Below are positions 43,746-52,878 of a stretch of 64,000 nt of DNA, piece by piece (the first letter of the stretch is position 1; each line of letters begins with the position of its first letter). The position numbers and the translations under genes were made by a program. The DNA comes from Lactobacillus isalae (GTDB lineage Bacteria > Bacillota > Bacilli > Lactobacillales > Lactobacillaceae). The DNA is taken from assembly GCF_947539375.1 (NCBI RefSeq), contig NZ_OX443569.1:992001-1056000 (forward strand), read 5' to 3'. Under the pieces are notes generated by a model that saw nothing but the letters and a program-made list of their open reading frames with translations, was not told the DNA's origin and ran no database searches.

Positions 43746-45098
43746 ATGAATTTAAAATCAGGCATCGCTAAGGCAGCCGGTAAATCATCTTACTGGTTTC
43801 TTCATAATGTATTAAAGGGCGGGACGAGTTTTCCTGGAAAATTTGCCATGAAAATTGATCCTGAAGTATTAAATTCATTAGCAAAAGGCTATGAAACAAT
43901 CATTGTTACAGGAACTAACGGTAAAACAATGACGACCGCTTTAATCGTAGAAGCATTGAAGAAAAAATACGGCGACATCTTAACCAATCCATCTGGTTCA
44001 AACATGCAGCAAGGAATTGTAACAGCATTTTTGGCACATAAAAATAAAAGAGCTAAAAAGAAAATTGCTGTATTAGAAGTTGATGAAGCAAACGTAAAAA
44101 TGGTAACTAAACTGCTCCATCCTAGCGTATTTGTCTTAACCAACATTTTCCGTGATCAAATGGATCGATACGGTGAAATTTACACTACATATCAAAAAAT
44201 AGTAGATGGAATTAAGCTCGCTCCAAATGCAACTATTATTGCTAATGGTGATGCAAGTATTTTTTCATCAGTTGAACTTCCTAACAAAAAAGTATTTTAT
44301 GGTTTTCAACTTCCTGACGATAAAGCAGAAAATGACTTTAAGGCTCCAGTGAATACTGATGGTGTGTTATGTCCAAAATGCGATCATATTTTACATTATC
44401 ATGAACGTATTTATGCAAACTTAGGAGACTATTTCTGTCCTAACTGTGGCTATCATAGACCTGATTTAACCTATAGCGTAAATCAAATTATCGATCAAAC
44501 TCCAAATAGCCTAAAATTTAGAATGGGTGAAAAAGATTATAGCATCGGCATTGGTGGTACATACAACATTTATAATGCCTTAGCTGCCTATTCTGTAGCC
44601 AGAGAGTTTGGCTTAAGCGAAGAAGAAGTAGCACAAAGCTTTGCTGAAAATAAGCGAATCTTTGGCCGTCAAGAATTAATCAATTATGCTGGCAAGGAAA
44701 TTGACCTAATTTTGGTTAAAAATCCAGTTGGACTTGATGAAGTTCTTCATATGCTCAATACTGAAAAAGATAACTATTCTTTAGTTACCCTTTTAAACGC
44801 TAACCACGCGGACGGAATTGATACTTCTTGGATCTGGGATGCTGACTATGAAGGATTAAACAAAGATAAAATCAAGAAAGTACTAGTTGGTGGTAAACGT
44901 TGGCATGACATGGGCTTTAGATTAGAAGTTTCTGGATTTGATCCTGGTCTAATGACTACAGCTACCAACAATGAAGCCTTATTAGACGAAATTTCAAAAT
45001 TACCAACTAAAAAAGTTTATATCTTAGCTACTTATACCGCTATGCTCTCACTACGTAAAACAATGGGTGAAAAGAAAATAATTAAAGCAGGAATGTAG
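43746..45098 (+). CDS. murT: Lipid II isoglutaminyl synthase, MurT subunit
   Basis: MurT, with the glutaminase GatD, amidates the D-Glu of the lipid II stem peptide. The 450 residues show a Mur-ligase P-loop TGTNGKTMTT (residues 55-64), a Cys4 zinc ribbon (CPKCDHI...FCPNCGYHRP) typical of MurT, and a C-terminal DUF1727 domain. I use the ATG at 43746, after GTGAGGGA, rather than the upstream GTG. The gene is usually followed directly by gatD; here a terminator follows and no gatD is present in the window. Confidence 0.92.
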   Translation: MNLKSGIAKAAGKSSYWFLHNVLKGGTSFPGKFAMKIDPEVLNSLAKGYETIIVTGTNGKTMTTALIVEALKKKYGDILTNPSGSNMQQGIVTAFLAHKNKRAKKKIAVLEVDEANVKMVTKLLHPSVFVLTNIFRDQMDRYGEIYTTYQKIVDGIKLAPNATIIANGDASIFSSVELPNKKVFYGFQLPDDKAENDFKAPVNTDGVLCPKCDHILHYHERIYANLGDYFCPNCGYHRPDLTYSVNQIIDQTPNSLKFRMGEKDYSIGIGGTYNIYNALAAYSVAREFGLSEEEVAQSFAENKRIFGRQELINYAGKEIDLILVKNPVGLDEVLHMLNTEKDNYSLVTLLNANHADGIDTSWIWDADYEGLNKDKIKKVLVGGKRWHDMGFRLEVSGFDPGLMTTATNNEALLDEISKLPTKKVYILATYTAMLSLRKTMGEKKIIKAGM

Positions 45099-45103
45099 TA
45101 AAA

Positions 45104-45133
45104 AGACCAATGTCGATTGTGCGACACTGGTCT
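45104..45133. terminator. Bidirectional terminator between murT and the serine hydrolase
   Basis: AGACCAATGTCG and CGACACTGGTCT pair with one G-U pair, with A- and T-runs on the two sides. Confidence 0.88.
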
Positions 45134-45136
45134 TTT

Positions 45137-46156
45137 TTAGTCCTTATAAACATTTTCTTTTAAGAACGTATCAACTATTTTTTCTCTCATTGCCAGAAAA
45201 ACATGATTATGGCCACTAGGATGAATTCGATTCGTCAAAACAATCATTGCGCTCTGATTAAGACGATCAATTAAGATAAAAGTTCCCGTAAATCCTGTAT
45301 GGTAAATAAGCGGATGTTGATCAATTGGATCAAAACGTAAATCCCATCCCCAAGAACGAGGATGAACTTTCTTAGGTGTTTCAATTTGAAATAAACTAGC
45401 CAATGTATCTTGTTTTAAAGGCAAAATATCCTGACGCAGTCCCAAATAAGACTGCGTCATTTTTATTAAATCTTCTAAGTTGGCAAATAATCCAGCAGAA
45501 CCACAATCTTTACCTAATACACGTGCTTTAGGATCATGCACAATTCCTTGAAGTAGCTTACCTTCTTCAGTATAAGCAGTAGGAACGCAGTCTAACGGAT
45601 TAGGTTGAAAAGTCGTCTCTTTTAATCGAGCAGGCAAAATAATTTCCTGCATAATTACATCTTGCACAGGTAAGCCATATATTTTTTCGAGAACTAAACC
45701 TAATAAAATAAAATTAGTGTCCGCATAGCGCATCTTATTTTCAAATTCTTCTGTAACAGGTAATCCGATAATTGCCCTCAAGAGATCAGGAGCATCTAGC
45801 TCATCCCTGTTAGGAATCCAACCACGAATACCACTAGTATGAGTTAATAAATGACTTAACCTAATTCGATCATCTTTAAATTCAGGAATAAATTCTTTAA
45901 GTGGCTCAGTAAAGTTAAGTTTTCCTTCTTCCTTTAATTTTAGGAAGACATTAGTAGTTCCTAAGACTTTAGTCAAACTGGCCAAATCATAAAGCGCAAA
46001 GGGGCTAAGTTGTTCTATTTTAGGCATTAAACTAGCAAATCCAACTGTTGATGTGAATACTTGCTTTTTCTTAATAAAAGCATAGTTTACACCAGGTACA
46101 ATTCGTTCACTAACCATACTTTCTACTAAATGCTGAGTCTTAAAAAATTCTATCAA
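45137..46156 (-). CDS. Beta-lactamase-fold serine hydrolase (class C / DD-peptidase type)
   Basis: This is a penicillin-recognising serine hydrolase related to class C beta-lactamases, DD-carboxypeptidases and esterases. From the longest start, motifs are SLTK at 63-66, YAD at 147-149 (in YADTN) and HTG in YHTGFTG near 297. There is no evident signal peptide, so it may act in the cytoplasm or be an esterase. The start is unclear: I prefer TTG 46156, five bases after AGGTGG; GTG 46165 is the alternative but has no ribosome binding site. It follows the tRNA operon terminator. Confidence 0.85.
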   Translation of the reverse strand: MIEFFKTQHLVESMVSERIVPGVNYAFIKKKQVFTSTVGFASLMPKIEQLSPFALYDLASLTKVLGTTNVFLKLKEEGKLNFTEPLKEFIPEFKDDRIRLSHLLTHTSGIRGWIPNRDELDAPDLLRAIIGLPVTEEFENKMRYADTNFILLGLVLEKIYGLPVQDVIMQEIILPARLKETTFQPNPLDCVPTAYTEEGKLLQGIVHDPKARVLGKDCGSAGLFANLEDLIKMTQSYLGLRQDILPLKQDTLASLFQIETPKKVHPRSWGWDLRFDPIDQHPLIYHTGFTGTFILIDRLNQSAMIVLTNRIHPSGHNHVFLAMREKIVDTFLKENVYKD

Positions 46157-46183
46157 CCTTACCACCTGGATTATAAAATAAAA

Positions 46184-46206
46184 CCGCCAGATCAGCGATC
46201 TGACGG
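46184..46206 (-). terminator. Terminator of the tRNA operon
   Basis: CCGTCAGATC GCT GATCTGGCGG on the minus strand is followed by TTTTATTTTA, just after tRNA-Gln. Confidence 0.85.
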
Positions 46207-46213
46207 TAACGTA

Positions 46214-46286
46214 TTGAGATATTCGGGCTCGAACCGAAACATCCAGGAACCAGAATCCTGTGCCTTACCAATTTGGCTATATCTCA
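46214..46286 (-). tRNA. tRNA-Gln (anticodon CUG)
   Basis: The 73-nt sequence folds into a full cloverleaf on the minus strand: acceptor TGAGATA/TATCTCA with discriminator A, D arm with GGTAAGGC, anticodon stem CAGGA/TCCTG around the 7-base loop TTCTGGT (anticodon CTG), and T arm with GGTTCGAGCC. The U1-A72 pair is a known identity feature of tRNA-Gln. CCA is not encoded. It reads CAG only. Confidence 0.9.
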
Positions 46287-46291
46287 GTATA

Positions 46292-46363
46292 TCACCCGTA
46301 CGAGAATTGAACTCGTAACTCCACCTTGAGAGGGTGGCGTCTTAACCATTTGACCAACGGGCA
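46292..46363 (-). tRNA. tRNA-Glu (anticodon CUC)
   Basis: The 72-nt minus-strand sequence gives a cloverleaf with anticodon stem CCACC/GGTGG and loop CTCTCAA (anticodon CTC) and T stem ACGAG/CTCGT. The acceptor stem pairs TGCCCGT with ACGGGTG: the outer two pairs are U-G and G-U wobbles, so the end of the acceptor is weak. Discriminator A; no encoded CCA. It is co-transcribed with tRNA-Gln(CUG), 5 bp apart. Confidence 0.85.
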
Positions 46364-46378
46364 AATTCAACATATGTA

Positions 46379-46407
46379 AATATAATTGAATATTGTAAAT
46401 CTGTCAA
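46379..46407 (-). promoter_or_regulatory. Promoter of the tRNA-Glu/tRNA-Gln operon
   Basis: Consensus TTGACA (46402-46407), 17-bp spacer, TATATT (46379-46384) on the minus strand, about 15 bp before tRNA-Glu. Confidence 0.88.
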
Positions 46408-46451
46408 GTTACCTGACTATTTTTCTTTAAAAAGTTATTTAAGAAAGAAAA

Positions 46452-46487
46452 AAGCTGCATCACGTCTTACTCACCATGATGCAGCTT
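46452..46487. terminator. Bidirectional terminator hairpin with a conserved loop, copy 1
   Basis: AAGCTGCATCA and TGATGCAGCTT form an 11-bp stem around the 14-nt loop CGTCTTACTCACCA, with A/T runs on both sides. It follows the hypothetical gene that ends at 46515. A second hairpin with almost the same loop lies at 61517-61548. Confidence 0.85.
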
Positions 46488-46514
46488 TTCAATTATATCA
46501 CTTATTTTCCTGAT

Positions 46515-46955
46515 TTATGACATACTTTTACTAGTTTTCTCAATATCTTTTATTTGATCAATCTTCATTTTGGCTAGGTTTTCTTTTAACTCTAACCATT
46601 GCTTACTTAGACCCTTGTTTTTCTGTCTTGCCTGTTCTTCTGCATAAGAAACCAATTTTTCTAAGTTAGAAAAATTTTGAATTAATTGATGCGTCTGATT
46701 TTGAATCAAATCATAATCTACTTTCACATCTTTTGCATCTTCACTAACTTGCAAAATTGCACGAACTTGTGGCTGACAAAAATCTTTTAGGACACCTGCT
46801 ATTTCTTGTAATTTTTCAACTCCACTTCTATCAAAATGCAATAAGTCCTTTTGTTCATCTTTTTCTACTAAATCAATTGCGACTTCATTTCTAAAATAAA
46901 GATTTTGAGCAAAATTATAGACTTCTTTTTCCATAGTTAAAAAATCATTATTCAT
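46515..46955 (-). CDS. Helical protein of unknown function (146 aa)
   Basis: I do not recognise this protein. It is soluble, has no cysteine-rich or catalytic motif that I can see apart from one Cys, and is predicted mainly helical, with heptad-like stretches (LVSYAEEQARQKNKGLSKQWLELKENLAKMKIDQIKDIEKTSK). It lies 6 bp after an MFS drug-efflux gene and is read in the same direction, so both are probably expressed together. A regulator or partner of the exporter is possible; there is no DNA-binding motif to support that. Confidence 0.75.
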   Translation of the reverse strand: MNNDFLTMEKEVYNFAQNLYFRNEVAIDLVEKDEQKDLLHFDRSGVEKLQEIAGVLKDFCQPQVRAILQVSEDAKDVKVDYDLIQNQTHQLIQNFSNLEKLVSYAEEQARQKNKGLSKQWLELKENLAKMKIDQIKDIEKTSKSMS

Positions 46956-46961
46956 CTTTAC

Positions 46962-48356
46962 TTACGCTTTCTTTGATACATTTTCTTTACTTAGCTTAAA
47001 CATAATCCAATCACACAATAAAATCAAAATTCCAAGACCAAAAGTAAAGTAAAATGCTGTTCTGCTTCCTTGAGCAGTAAGAGTAGCATAATTTGCTGTA
47101 TGTTTATTTTGAAAAATCGCTATAATCGCAGCTAAAATCGCAGTTCCCATTGAACCAGCTAATTGTTGCGCCGTTTGACAAACTGCGGTCGCATCAGACT
47201 TCAAATCATTATCTACTATTTTTAGACTTTGAGCCATTGTGTTGCTAAATGACATTCTGTGTCCCAACATTAGAACACCATAAAAGCAAATAATCATCCA
47301 TGTACTTAAGTTCAATCCCCAAATAGCCAATAAAAAGCTTCCTAATGCCATTAAAAAAGCTCCACTATACAATGGCACCTTTGCACCCCAGCGATCATAT
47401 ATGCGGCCAAAATACGGATTCAATAAGCCTGCAATAATACTTCCTGGAAGTAAAACTAAACCACCGATCAAAGATGTCTGCTTGTTGACAATTTGAATAT
47501 AATTAGGAAGTACAAAACTTACACCAATATTAATAAATTGAAGTAAAAAATATGCACAAGCTCCAAAAATGAATGCCTTGTCTTCAAAAACTGCTAAGTC
47601 GAGTAATTTACTAGTAGATCTTTTGGAGATTACCACAAATAAAACAAACAGAACTGCCGCTATGGCTAATAATGTCCATAAGTGCCAATTTTTCAGTCCC
47701 TTACTTAATTGATTGACGCCGATTACTAAACTAACCAAACTAAGACTTAAAACTATGTAAGCCATCCAATTAAATGATTTCTTTTCAACCGGATGATAGC
47801 TTCCTATTACAAAAATTCCCGCAATAAATACTATTAGGGCAAAAATTGTAGCAATAATAAAAATCCAGCGCCAATTAAGATAATATGATACGCTTCCGCC
47901 AAAAGCCGGTCCCAAAGTTGGTGCCATCGCAACAACTAGGCCAGCAATACCCATGTAGAATCCCCAACGCCGTCTGGGAATTACTTCTACTATCAAATTA
48001 AACATCATCGGCGTGCAAAGTCCCACACCTAAGGCCGAAATTAATCTTCCTAACAATAAAATATAAAAAGTAGGTGCAAATGCTGAAATTAGACTTCCAA
48101 TCATGAAAGCAACTGCAGCTGTCACAAATAATTGTCTTGCTGTAAAACGTTCATTTTGATATGACGAGCTAATCATAATAATTGCAATCATTAACAAATA
48201 GCCAGTAGTAGTCCATTGAATGGTATCCAGAGAAACTTTAAACTGCTTCATCATTGCAGGAAAAGTTACATTTAAACTTGTTTCAGTTAAAATTCCAACG
48301 AAAGACATAAATGCTGTTGCCAGAACTGCAAGTGTGTTTTTTGCCTGTTTTTCCAT
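46962..48356 (-). CDS. MFS transporter, DHA2 (EmrB/QacA) family, 14-helix drug exporter
   Basis: This is a proton-driven multidrug exporter candidate of 464 residues. Fourteen hydrophobic segments are visible; the family motifs include TSLNVTFPAMMKQF in the first helix, GRLISALGVGLCTPMMFNLI, and the motif-C-like MGIAGLVVAMAPTLGPAFGG, which marks drug antiporters. The ATG at 48356 follows GGAGGAAAA; the longer ORF start lies inside the pgi terminator. The substrate is unknown. Confidence 0.9.
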   Translation of the reverse strand: MEKQAKNTLAVLATAFMSFVGILTETSLNVTFPAMMKQFKVSLDTIQWTTTGYLLMIAIIMISSSYQNERFTARQLFVTAAVAFMIGSLISAFAPTFYILLLGRLISALGVGLCTPMMFNLIVEVIPRRRWGFYMGIAGLVVAMAPTLGPAFGGSVSYYLNWRWIFIIATIFALIVFIAGIFVIGSYHPVEKKSFNWMAYIVLSLSLVSLVIGVNQLSKGLKNWHLWTLLAIAAVLFVLFVVISKRSTSKLLDLAVFEDKAFIFGACAYFLLQFINIGVSFVLPNYIQIVNKQTSLIGGLVLLPGSIIAGLLNPYFGRIYDRWGAKVPLYSGAFLMALGSFLLAIWGLNLSTWMIICFYGVLMLGHRMSFSNTMAQSLKIVDNDLKSDATAVCQTAQQLAGSMGTAILAAIIAIFQNKHTANYATLTAQGSRTAFYFTFGLGILILLCDWIMFKLSKENVSKKA

Positions 48357-48368
48357 TTTTCCTCCAAT

Positions 48369-48400
48369 AAAAAAGAGTGGAGGCAATTAGCCTCTACCCT
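48369..48400 (-). terminator. Terminator after pgi
   Basis: GTAGAGGC and GCCTCCAC (one mismatch) surround a 5-base loop and are followed on the minus strand by TTTTTT. It lies between pgi and the MFS gene. Confidence 0.8.
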
Positions 48401-48461
48401 TTCTTTAACTATTCTTATAGTTATATTATTTTCACATACTATCAAAATATGCTAAGTAGAT

Positions 48462-49805
48462 TTATTTTAGACGTTTAGTTAAATCATCATGTAAATCTTC
48501 ATAACCAGGCTTGTTCAAAAGACCAAACATGTTTCTCTTGTAACTTTCAACACCTGGTTGGTTAAATGGATTAATACCGTTCAAGTAACCTGAAATACCT
48601 ACAGCTAATTCGAACCAGTAAATTAAGTAACCTAAAGTATGAGCTGATTGATTTTCAATATCAACAGTCATAACTGGTACACCACCATCAGTGTGGGCTA
48701 AAACTACACCTTCGTATGCACGATCATTTACGTAGTTCATAGTCTTACCTGATAAGAAGTTTAATTGGTCCAAGTTTTCCTTATCATCAGGAATAGTTAC
48801 ATCGTGAGCTGGATTTTCAACACGGATAACTGTTTCCATCAAATTACGACGACCTTCTTGGATGTATTGACCAAGTGAGTGAAGGTCAGTAGTAAAGTTA
48901 GCGCTAGATGGGTAAATGCCCTTTTGATCCTTACCTTCAGATTCACCCATTAATTGTTTCCACCATTCGCCAAACATTCTTAATGATGGTTCATAGTTTT
49001 CAAGCAATTCAGTAGTGTAACCTTTACGGTAAAGAATGTTACGAAGAGCTGCGTATTGGTAGGGACTATCCTTCAAAACATCTGGATCAGTGTATGCAGC
49101 ACGTGCATCAGCAGCACCCTTCATCATTGCATCAATGTCACCACCAGCTACAGCGATTGGAAGCAAACCAACAGCTGATAATACTGAGAAACGACCACCA
49201 ATGTCATCTGGAACTACGAATTCTTCGTAGCCTTCTGCATCTGCTTCAGTCTTCAAAGCACCCTTAGCACGGTCAGTAGTTGCATAAATTCTCTTAGCAG
49301 CTTCTTCTTTACCATACTTCTTGATTAACTTGTCCTTTAAGACACGGAATGCAATTGAAGGTTCAGTAGTAGTACCAGACTTAGAAATAATATTAATTGA
49401 GAAGTCCTTGTCTCCTAACCATTCAAGCAAATCGTAAAGGTATGAACCAGAAAGAGAGTTACCACAAAATACAACAGTTGGGTACTTTTCTTTTTCTCTA
49501 CCGTAGAAAGAGCTATTTAAGAATTCGATTGAAGCTTGGGCACCAAGATATGAACCACCAATACCAATACCAACTAAAACTTCTGAATCATTTTGAATCT
49601 TTTTAGCAGCTTTTTTAATACGATCAAATTCATCTTTATCATAATTAATTGGTAAATCAATCCAACCACGGAAGTCACTACCTGCGCCAGTACCTTCGCG
49701 TAATTCTTGATCTGCAGCAGTTACCATTGCTTGCATTTCCTTTAATTCATTTTCATGAACAAAAGGAGTTAATTTACTTGCATCAAAGTGAACAACTTTA
49801 CTCAT
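48462..49805 (-). CDS. pgi: Glucose-6-phosphate isomerase
   Basis: This glycolytic enzyme interconverts glucose-6-phosphate and fructose-6-phosphate. The 447-residue Firmicute form shows [16 protein letters not shown], the phosphate-binding [28 protein letters not shown], and the C-terminal [14 protein letters not shown] with the catalytic Lys. Monocistronic between terminators. Confidence 0.98.
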   Translation of the reverse strand: MSKVVHFDASKLTPFVHENELKEMQAMVTAADQELREGTGAGSDFRGWIDLPINYDKDEFDRIKKAAKKIQNDSEVLVGIGIGGSYLGAQASIEFLNSSFYGREKEKYPTVVFCGNSLSGSYLYDLLEWLGDKDFSINIISKSGTTTEPSIAFRVLKDKLIKKYGKEEAAKRIYATTDRAKGALKTEADAEGYEEFVVPDDIGGRFSVLSAVGLLPIAVAGGDIDAMMKGAADARAAYTDPDVLKDSPYQYAALRNILYRKGYTTELLENYEPSLRMFGEWWKQLMGESEGKDQKGIYPSSANFTTDLHSLGQYIQEGRRNLMETVIRVENPAHDVTIPDDKENLDQLNFLSGKTMNYVNDRAYEGVVLAHTDGGVPVMTVDIENQSAHTLGYLIYWFELAVGISGYLNGINPFNQPGVESYKRNMFGLLNKPGYEDLHDDLTKRLK

Positions 49806-49886
49806 TATTTAAACTTCCTTTTTTGTAACTTTTTCACGTACAAACCTTATTTTAGCAGTTACGTCTTCATAAAACTAGAGTTTTTA

Positions 49887-50489
49887 TTATAAGAATCGAT
49901 AAATAATTCGATATATTATAAAACCAATTACTGCGCCACAAACATTGAAAAACACATCATCTATATCGCTTACACCAGTTTCAAGAACAAACTGCAAACA
50001 TTCAATACATATCGACAGACAAGCACCTGTAAAAATTGTTAATACCATACTTCTTTTTTGAATAACTACAGGAAACAATAAACCAAAAGGAATAAACCAT
50101 AATATATTTCCTAATGAATTATAGAAAAAATCCAGCATGCTTTGTCCATGAGTTAATTTTAGCGTTTCTTTCATAAATACTAAATTTATATCGTTTAAGC
50201 TACGGTGAAAATTGAACGTTAGTTGCCATGGGAAATATGTATTTCGAAAGACTGTAAGCATTAAAAGCAAAATAACATAAAAGCTAAAAATCCAAACACA
50301 TGCTTCAGATTTCAATGTTCTTCGATGTCTTACAAACAACAGCCAACATAAGCGAATAATTGCAAAAATAATAAAATAAAAAATTGTCTTATCTAAGCTA
50401 TATAAAATCAATTTAATTAAAGCAAAATGATTAATATGGGCTGCATAATGATGGAAAATATATTCATATAAGGGTTGTAAAAAAAGCAT
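49887..50489 (-). CDS. VanZ-like membrane protein
   Basis: This 200-residue protein has about five membrane segments. The central region NSLGNILWFIPFGLLFPVV and the late GVSDIDDVFFNVCGAVIGFIIYR match the VanZ-like family. In enterococci VanZ lowers sensitivity to teicoplanin; in most lactobacilli the role is unknown. It stands alone, divergent from the LtaS-like gene. Confidence 0.85.
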   Translation of the reverse strand: MLFLQPLYEYIFHHYAAHINHFALIKLILYSLDKTIFYFIIFAIIRLCWLLFVRHRRTLKSEACVWIFSFYVILLLMLTVFRNTYFPWQLTFNFHRSLNDINLVFMKETLKLTHGQSMLDFFYNSLGNILWFIPFGLLFPVVIQKRSMVLTIFTGACLSICIECLQFVLETGVSDIDDVFFNVCGAVIGFIIYRIIYRFL

Positions 50490-50564
50490 ATCTTAACCGA
50501 CTCCGTAATTTTGGCTTAATTATAACGTAAAGCTAGTAATGAAAGATGTTTTTTTCAAAAATAT

Positions 50565-50602
50565 TAAAAAATCGCAAACCTTTGACAAAAGTTTGTCGTT
50601 TT
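50565..50602. terminator. Possible hairpin between vanZ-like and LtaS-like genes
   Basis: GCAAACCTTTGACAAAAGTTTG has complementary halves (CAAACTTTTGTC against GACAAAAGTTTG) and a following T5 on the plus strand. It lies in the promoter region of the LtaS-like gene, so it could be a terminator for leftward upstream noise or part of the leader. Weakly supported. Confidence 0.35.
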
Positions 50603-50648
50603 TTAAATTTACCAGTAAAATATTCCTTATTAAAAGGAGTATTGAAGC

Positions 50649-52841
50649 GTGAATAAAACAAAACGTAATTTTTGGCAAACTAGAATTGGATTTTTAACAA
50701 TCCTTACTCTTTGCTTTTGGGCAAAATACATGTATACAGCTTACTTTGATTTTAAGCTTGGCTTAAGCGATCCATACCAGCACTTTATTGTCTGGCTAAC
50801 TCCGCTTGGGACATGCATTATTATTTTAAGTCTAGGTCTCTATTTTTCTAAGCCTCTTGTCTCTTATATCGCGATGCTGGTTTTAGATACAGTAAATACT
50901 ATCTTACTTTTTGCAAATGTAATTTACTATCGTCAGTTTTCTGATTTTCTAACTAGCAAGACTATTCAAAATACTGGTAAAGTATCACAAGGTTTAGGAA
51001 AAAGTACTGTTGCTCTATTGCATCCCAGCGATATTTTCCTATGGTTAGACTTGATAATTATCATTATTTTGTTGATCGTTAAAGTTATCAAAATTGATCC
51101 ACGTAAATACGGTTTTAAACGTCCCTTTGCAGTATCGTCCTTTGGAGTTTTCATGCTAACTTTAAATATGTTTTTGGCTGAAACTTCACGTCCGCGATTA
51201 TTAAGAAATACTTTTGACCGCTCTTATGTCGTTAAATACTTGGGAATTGATACCTATTCAGTCTATGATCTTCTAAAAAGTGCCCAATCAAACCAAGTTA
51301 AAAAAAATGCTAATGCCGAAGATATTAATCAAGTACTTGATTTTACGAAAAAGCACTATGCCAAGGCTAATCCCGAATATTTTGGCAAGGCAAAAGGCAA
51401 GAACGTCATTGTCTTACACCTAGAGAGTTTCCAGCAATTTTTAATTGGCTTAAAAGTTAATGGTCAAGAAGTTACCCCATTTCTCAATTCTCTCTATCAC
51501 AATAAAGATACTGTTAGTTTTAGTAACTTCTACCACCAAGTTGGCCTTGGAAGAACCAGTGATGCCGAAAATATGCTTGAAACAGGAACATATGGTATTT
51601 CAGATGGTTCTCTTTTCTCTTCTCTAGGTTCTGAAAACACCTTCCAAGGTGCTCCACAAATTCTTCGTCAATCTGGTTATACTTCCGCCGTCTTCCACGG
51701 TAATACCGGTACATTTTGGAATCGAAATGAAGTATATAAAAATCTAGGTTATAATTACTTTTTTGATGCAAATTATTTCTCTCAAAAGAAGAATGACAAA
51801 ATTGGATATGGCTTAAAAGATAAACTATTATTTGGCGAAAGTATTAAATACCTTGAACAAATGCAGCAGCCATTTTATGTTAAGTATTTAACTGTTACTA
51901 ACCATATTCCATTTCAACTAGATCAAGAAGACAAAGATAATAATTTTACAACTACAGATACTTCAAACGCCACAATTAATAACTATTTTGAAACAGCTCA
52001 TTATCTTGACCAGTCAGTTAAAGAGTTTTTTGATTATCTAAAAAAGAGTGGTCTCGATAAAAACACAATGGTGATTCTTTATGGTGACCACTACGGCGTT
52101 GGTAGTTCTGATGATGAATTATCTGCTTTAGCTCCCGTTTTAGGTAAAGATTTCAATAACTGGACCTCTTATGATACAACCGAACTTCAAAAAGTTCCTT
52201 TCATGATTCATATGAATGGAATTAAGGGAAAAGTTGATAATAAAATTAGTGGTGAAATTGACGTCTTACCGACTCTGCTTCATCTGTTAGGAGTTTCAAA
52301 TAAAAATTACATTCAATTTGGACAAGATGTATTTTCAAAACAATACCGTCAAGTATTAGTTTTCCGAAACGGCACAATTGTTACTCCTAAGTACATAATT
52401 ATTGGTGGCAAGGGAGTTAAAGGCACTGTTTACAATCAGCAAACTGGTGAAAAGATTACTAAATTTAGTAAAAAACAAAAAGATGAAATCAATAAATTAG
52501 TGCAGTATGGTCATAATTCTCTTCATTATTCTGATTTATTAAATAATCACAATCTTTTACGTTTTTACACTCCGACTGGCTTTATCCCAACTGATCCGAA
52601 TGAATTTGACTATAAAGTCAACTATCAAAAGATGTTAAAGTTAAGAAAAGACTTAGGCAATAAATCTACTTCTCTTTATTCCCAACACAAAGGGACAACA
52701 ACAGATCTCTATACAACTGACGCTCCAGAAATTAATAAAGACGAGATTAATAATATTCCAGAAAATGTTCAATCCGCAACAAGTGAAAAGACTAAAGATA
52801 ACCAAAATAATTCTAAGGAAAAAGATAATCCTGACAAATAA
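50649..52841 (+). CDS. LtaS-family sulfatase-fold phosphoglycerol transferase
   Basis: LtaS-type enzymes polymerise glycerophosphate from phosphatidylglycerol on the outer surface to make lipoteichoic acid. The 730 residues have five N-terminal membrane segments (up to about 180), then an extracellular sulfatase domain: metal ligand Glu in VLHLES (about 259), catalytic Thr303 in GLGRTSDAEN, and a metal-binding YGDHYG. The last 90 residues are a low-complexity Lys/Asn/Asp tail. GTG start after AAAGGAG. It could also be a primase or a paralogue; only one copy is in the window. Confidence 0.92.
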   Translation: MNKTKRNFWQTRIGFLTILTLCFWAKYMYTAYFDFKLGLSDPYQHFIVWLTPLGTCIIILSLGLYFSKPLVSYIAMLVLDTVNTILLFANVIYYRQFSDFLTSKTIQNTGKVSQGLGKSTVALLHPSDIFLWLDLIIIIILLIVKVIKIDPRKYGFKRPFAVSSFGVFMLTLNMFLAETSRPRLLRNTFDRSYVVKYLGIDTYSVYDLLKSAQSNQVKKNANAEDINQVLDFTKKHYAKANPEYFGKAKGKNVIVLHLESFQQFLIGLKVNGQEVTPFLNSLYHNKDTVSFSNFYHQVGLGRTSDAENMLETGTYGISDGSLFSSLGSENTFQGAPQILRQSGYTSAVFHGNTGTFWNRNEVYKNLGYNYFFDANYFSQKKNDKIGYGLKDKLLFGESIKYLEQMQQPFYVKYLTVTNHIPFQLDQEDKDNNFTTTDTSNATINNYFETAHYLDQSVKEFFDYLKKSGLDKNTMVILYGDHYGVGSSDDELSALAPVLGKDFNNWTSYDTTELQKVPFMIHMNGIKGKVDNKISGEIDVLPTLLHLLGVSNKNYIQFGQDVFSKQYRQVLVFRNGTIVTPKYIIIGGKGVKGTVYNQQTGEKITKFSKKQKDEINKLVQYGHNSLHYSDLLNNHNLLRFYTPTGFIPTDPNEFDYKVNYQKMLKLRKDLGNKSTSLYSQHKGTTTDLYTTDAPEINKDEINNIPENVQSATSEKTKDNQNNSKEKDNPDK

Positions 52842-52846
52842 ACAAA

Positions 52847-52873
52847 AGACCAGTACTCAATGAGCACTGGTCT
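52847..52873. terminator. Bidirectional terminator between LtaS-like gene and histidine kinase
   Basis: AGACCAGTACTC and GAGCACTGGTCT pair around a short loop, with A- and T-runs on either side for the converging genes. Confidence 0.88.
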
Positions 52874-52878
52874 TTTTG

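Noticed and set aside
46130-46318. Plus-strand 62-codon ORF
   Set aside because: It overlaps a tRNA, a terminator and the start of the serine hydrolase gene. Not coding.
46214-46363. tRNA pair as a prophage attachment site
   Set aside because: The genes are intact, with their own promoter and terminator, and no phage gene lies nearby. The prophage junction is at 61.4 kb.
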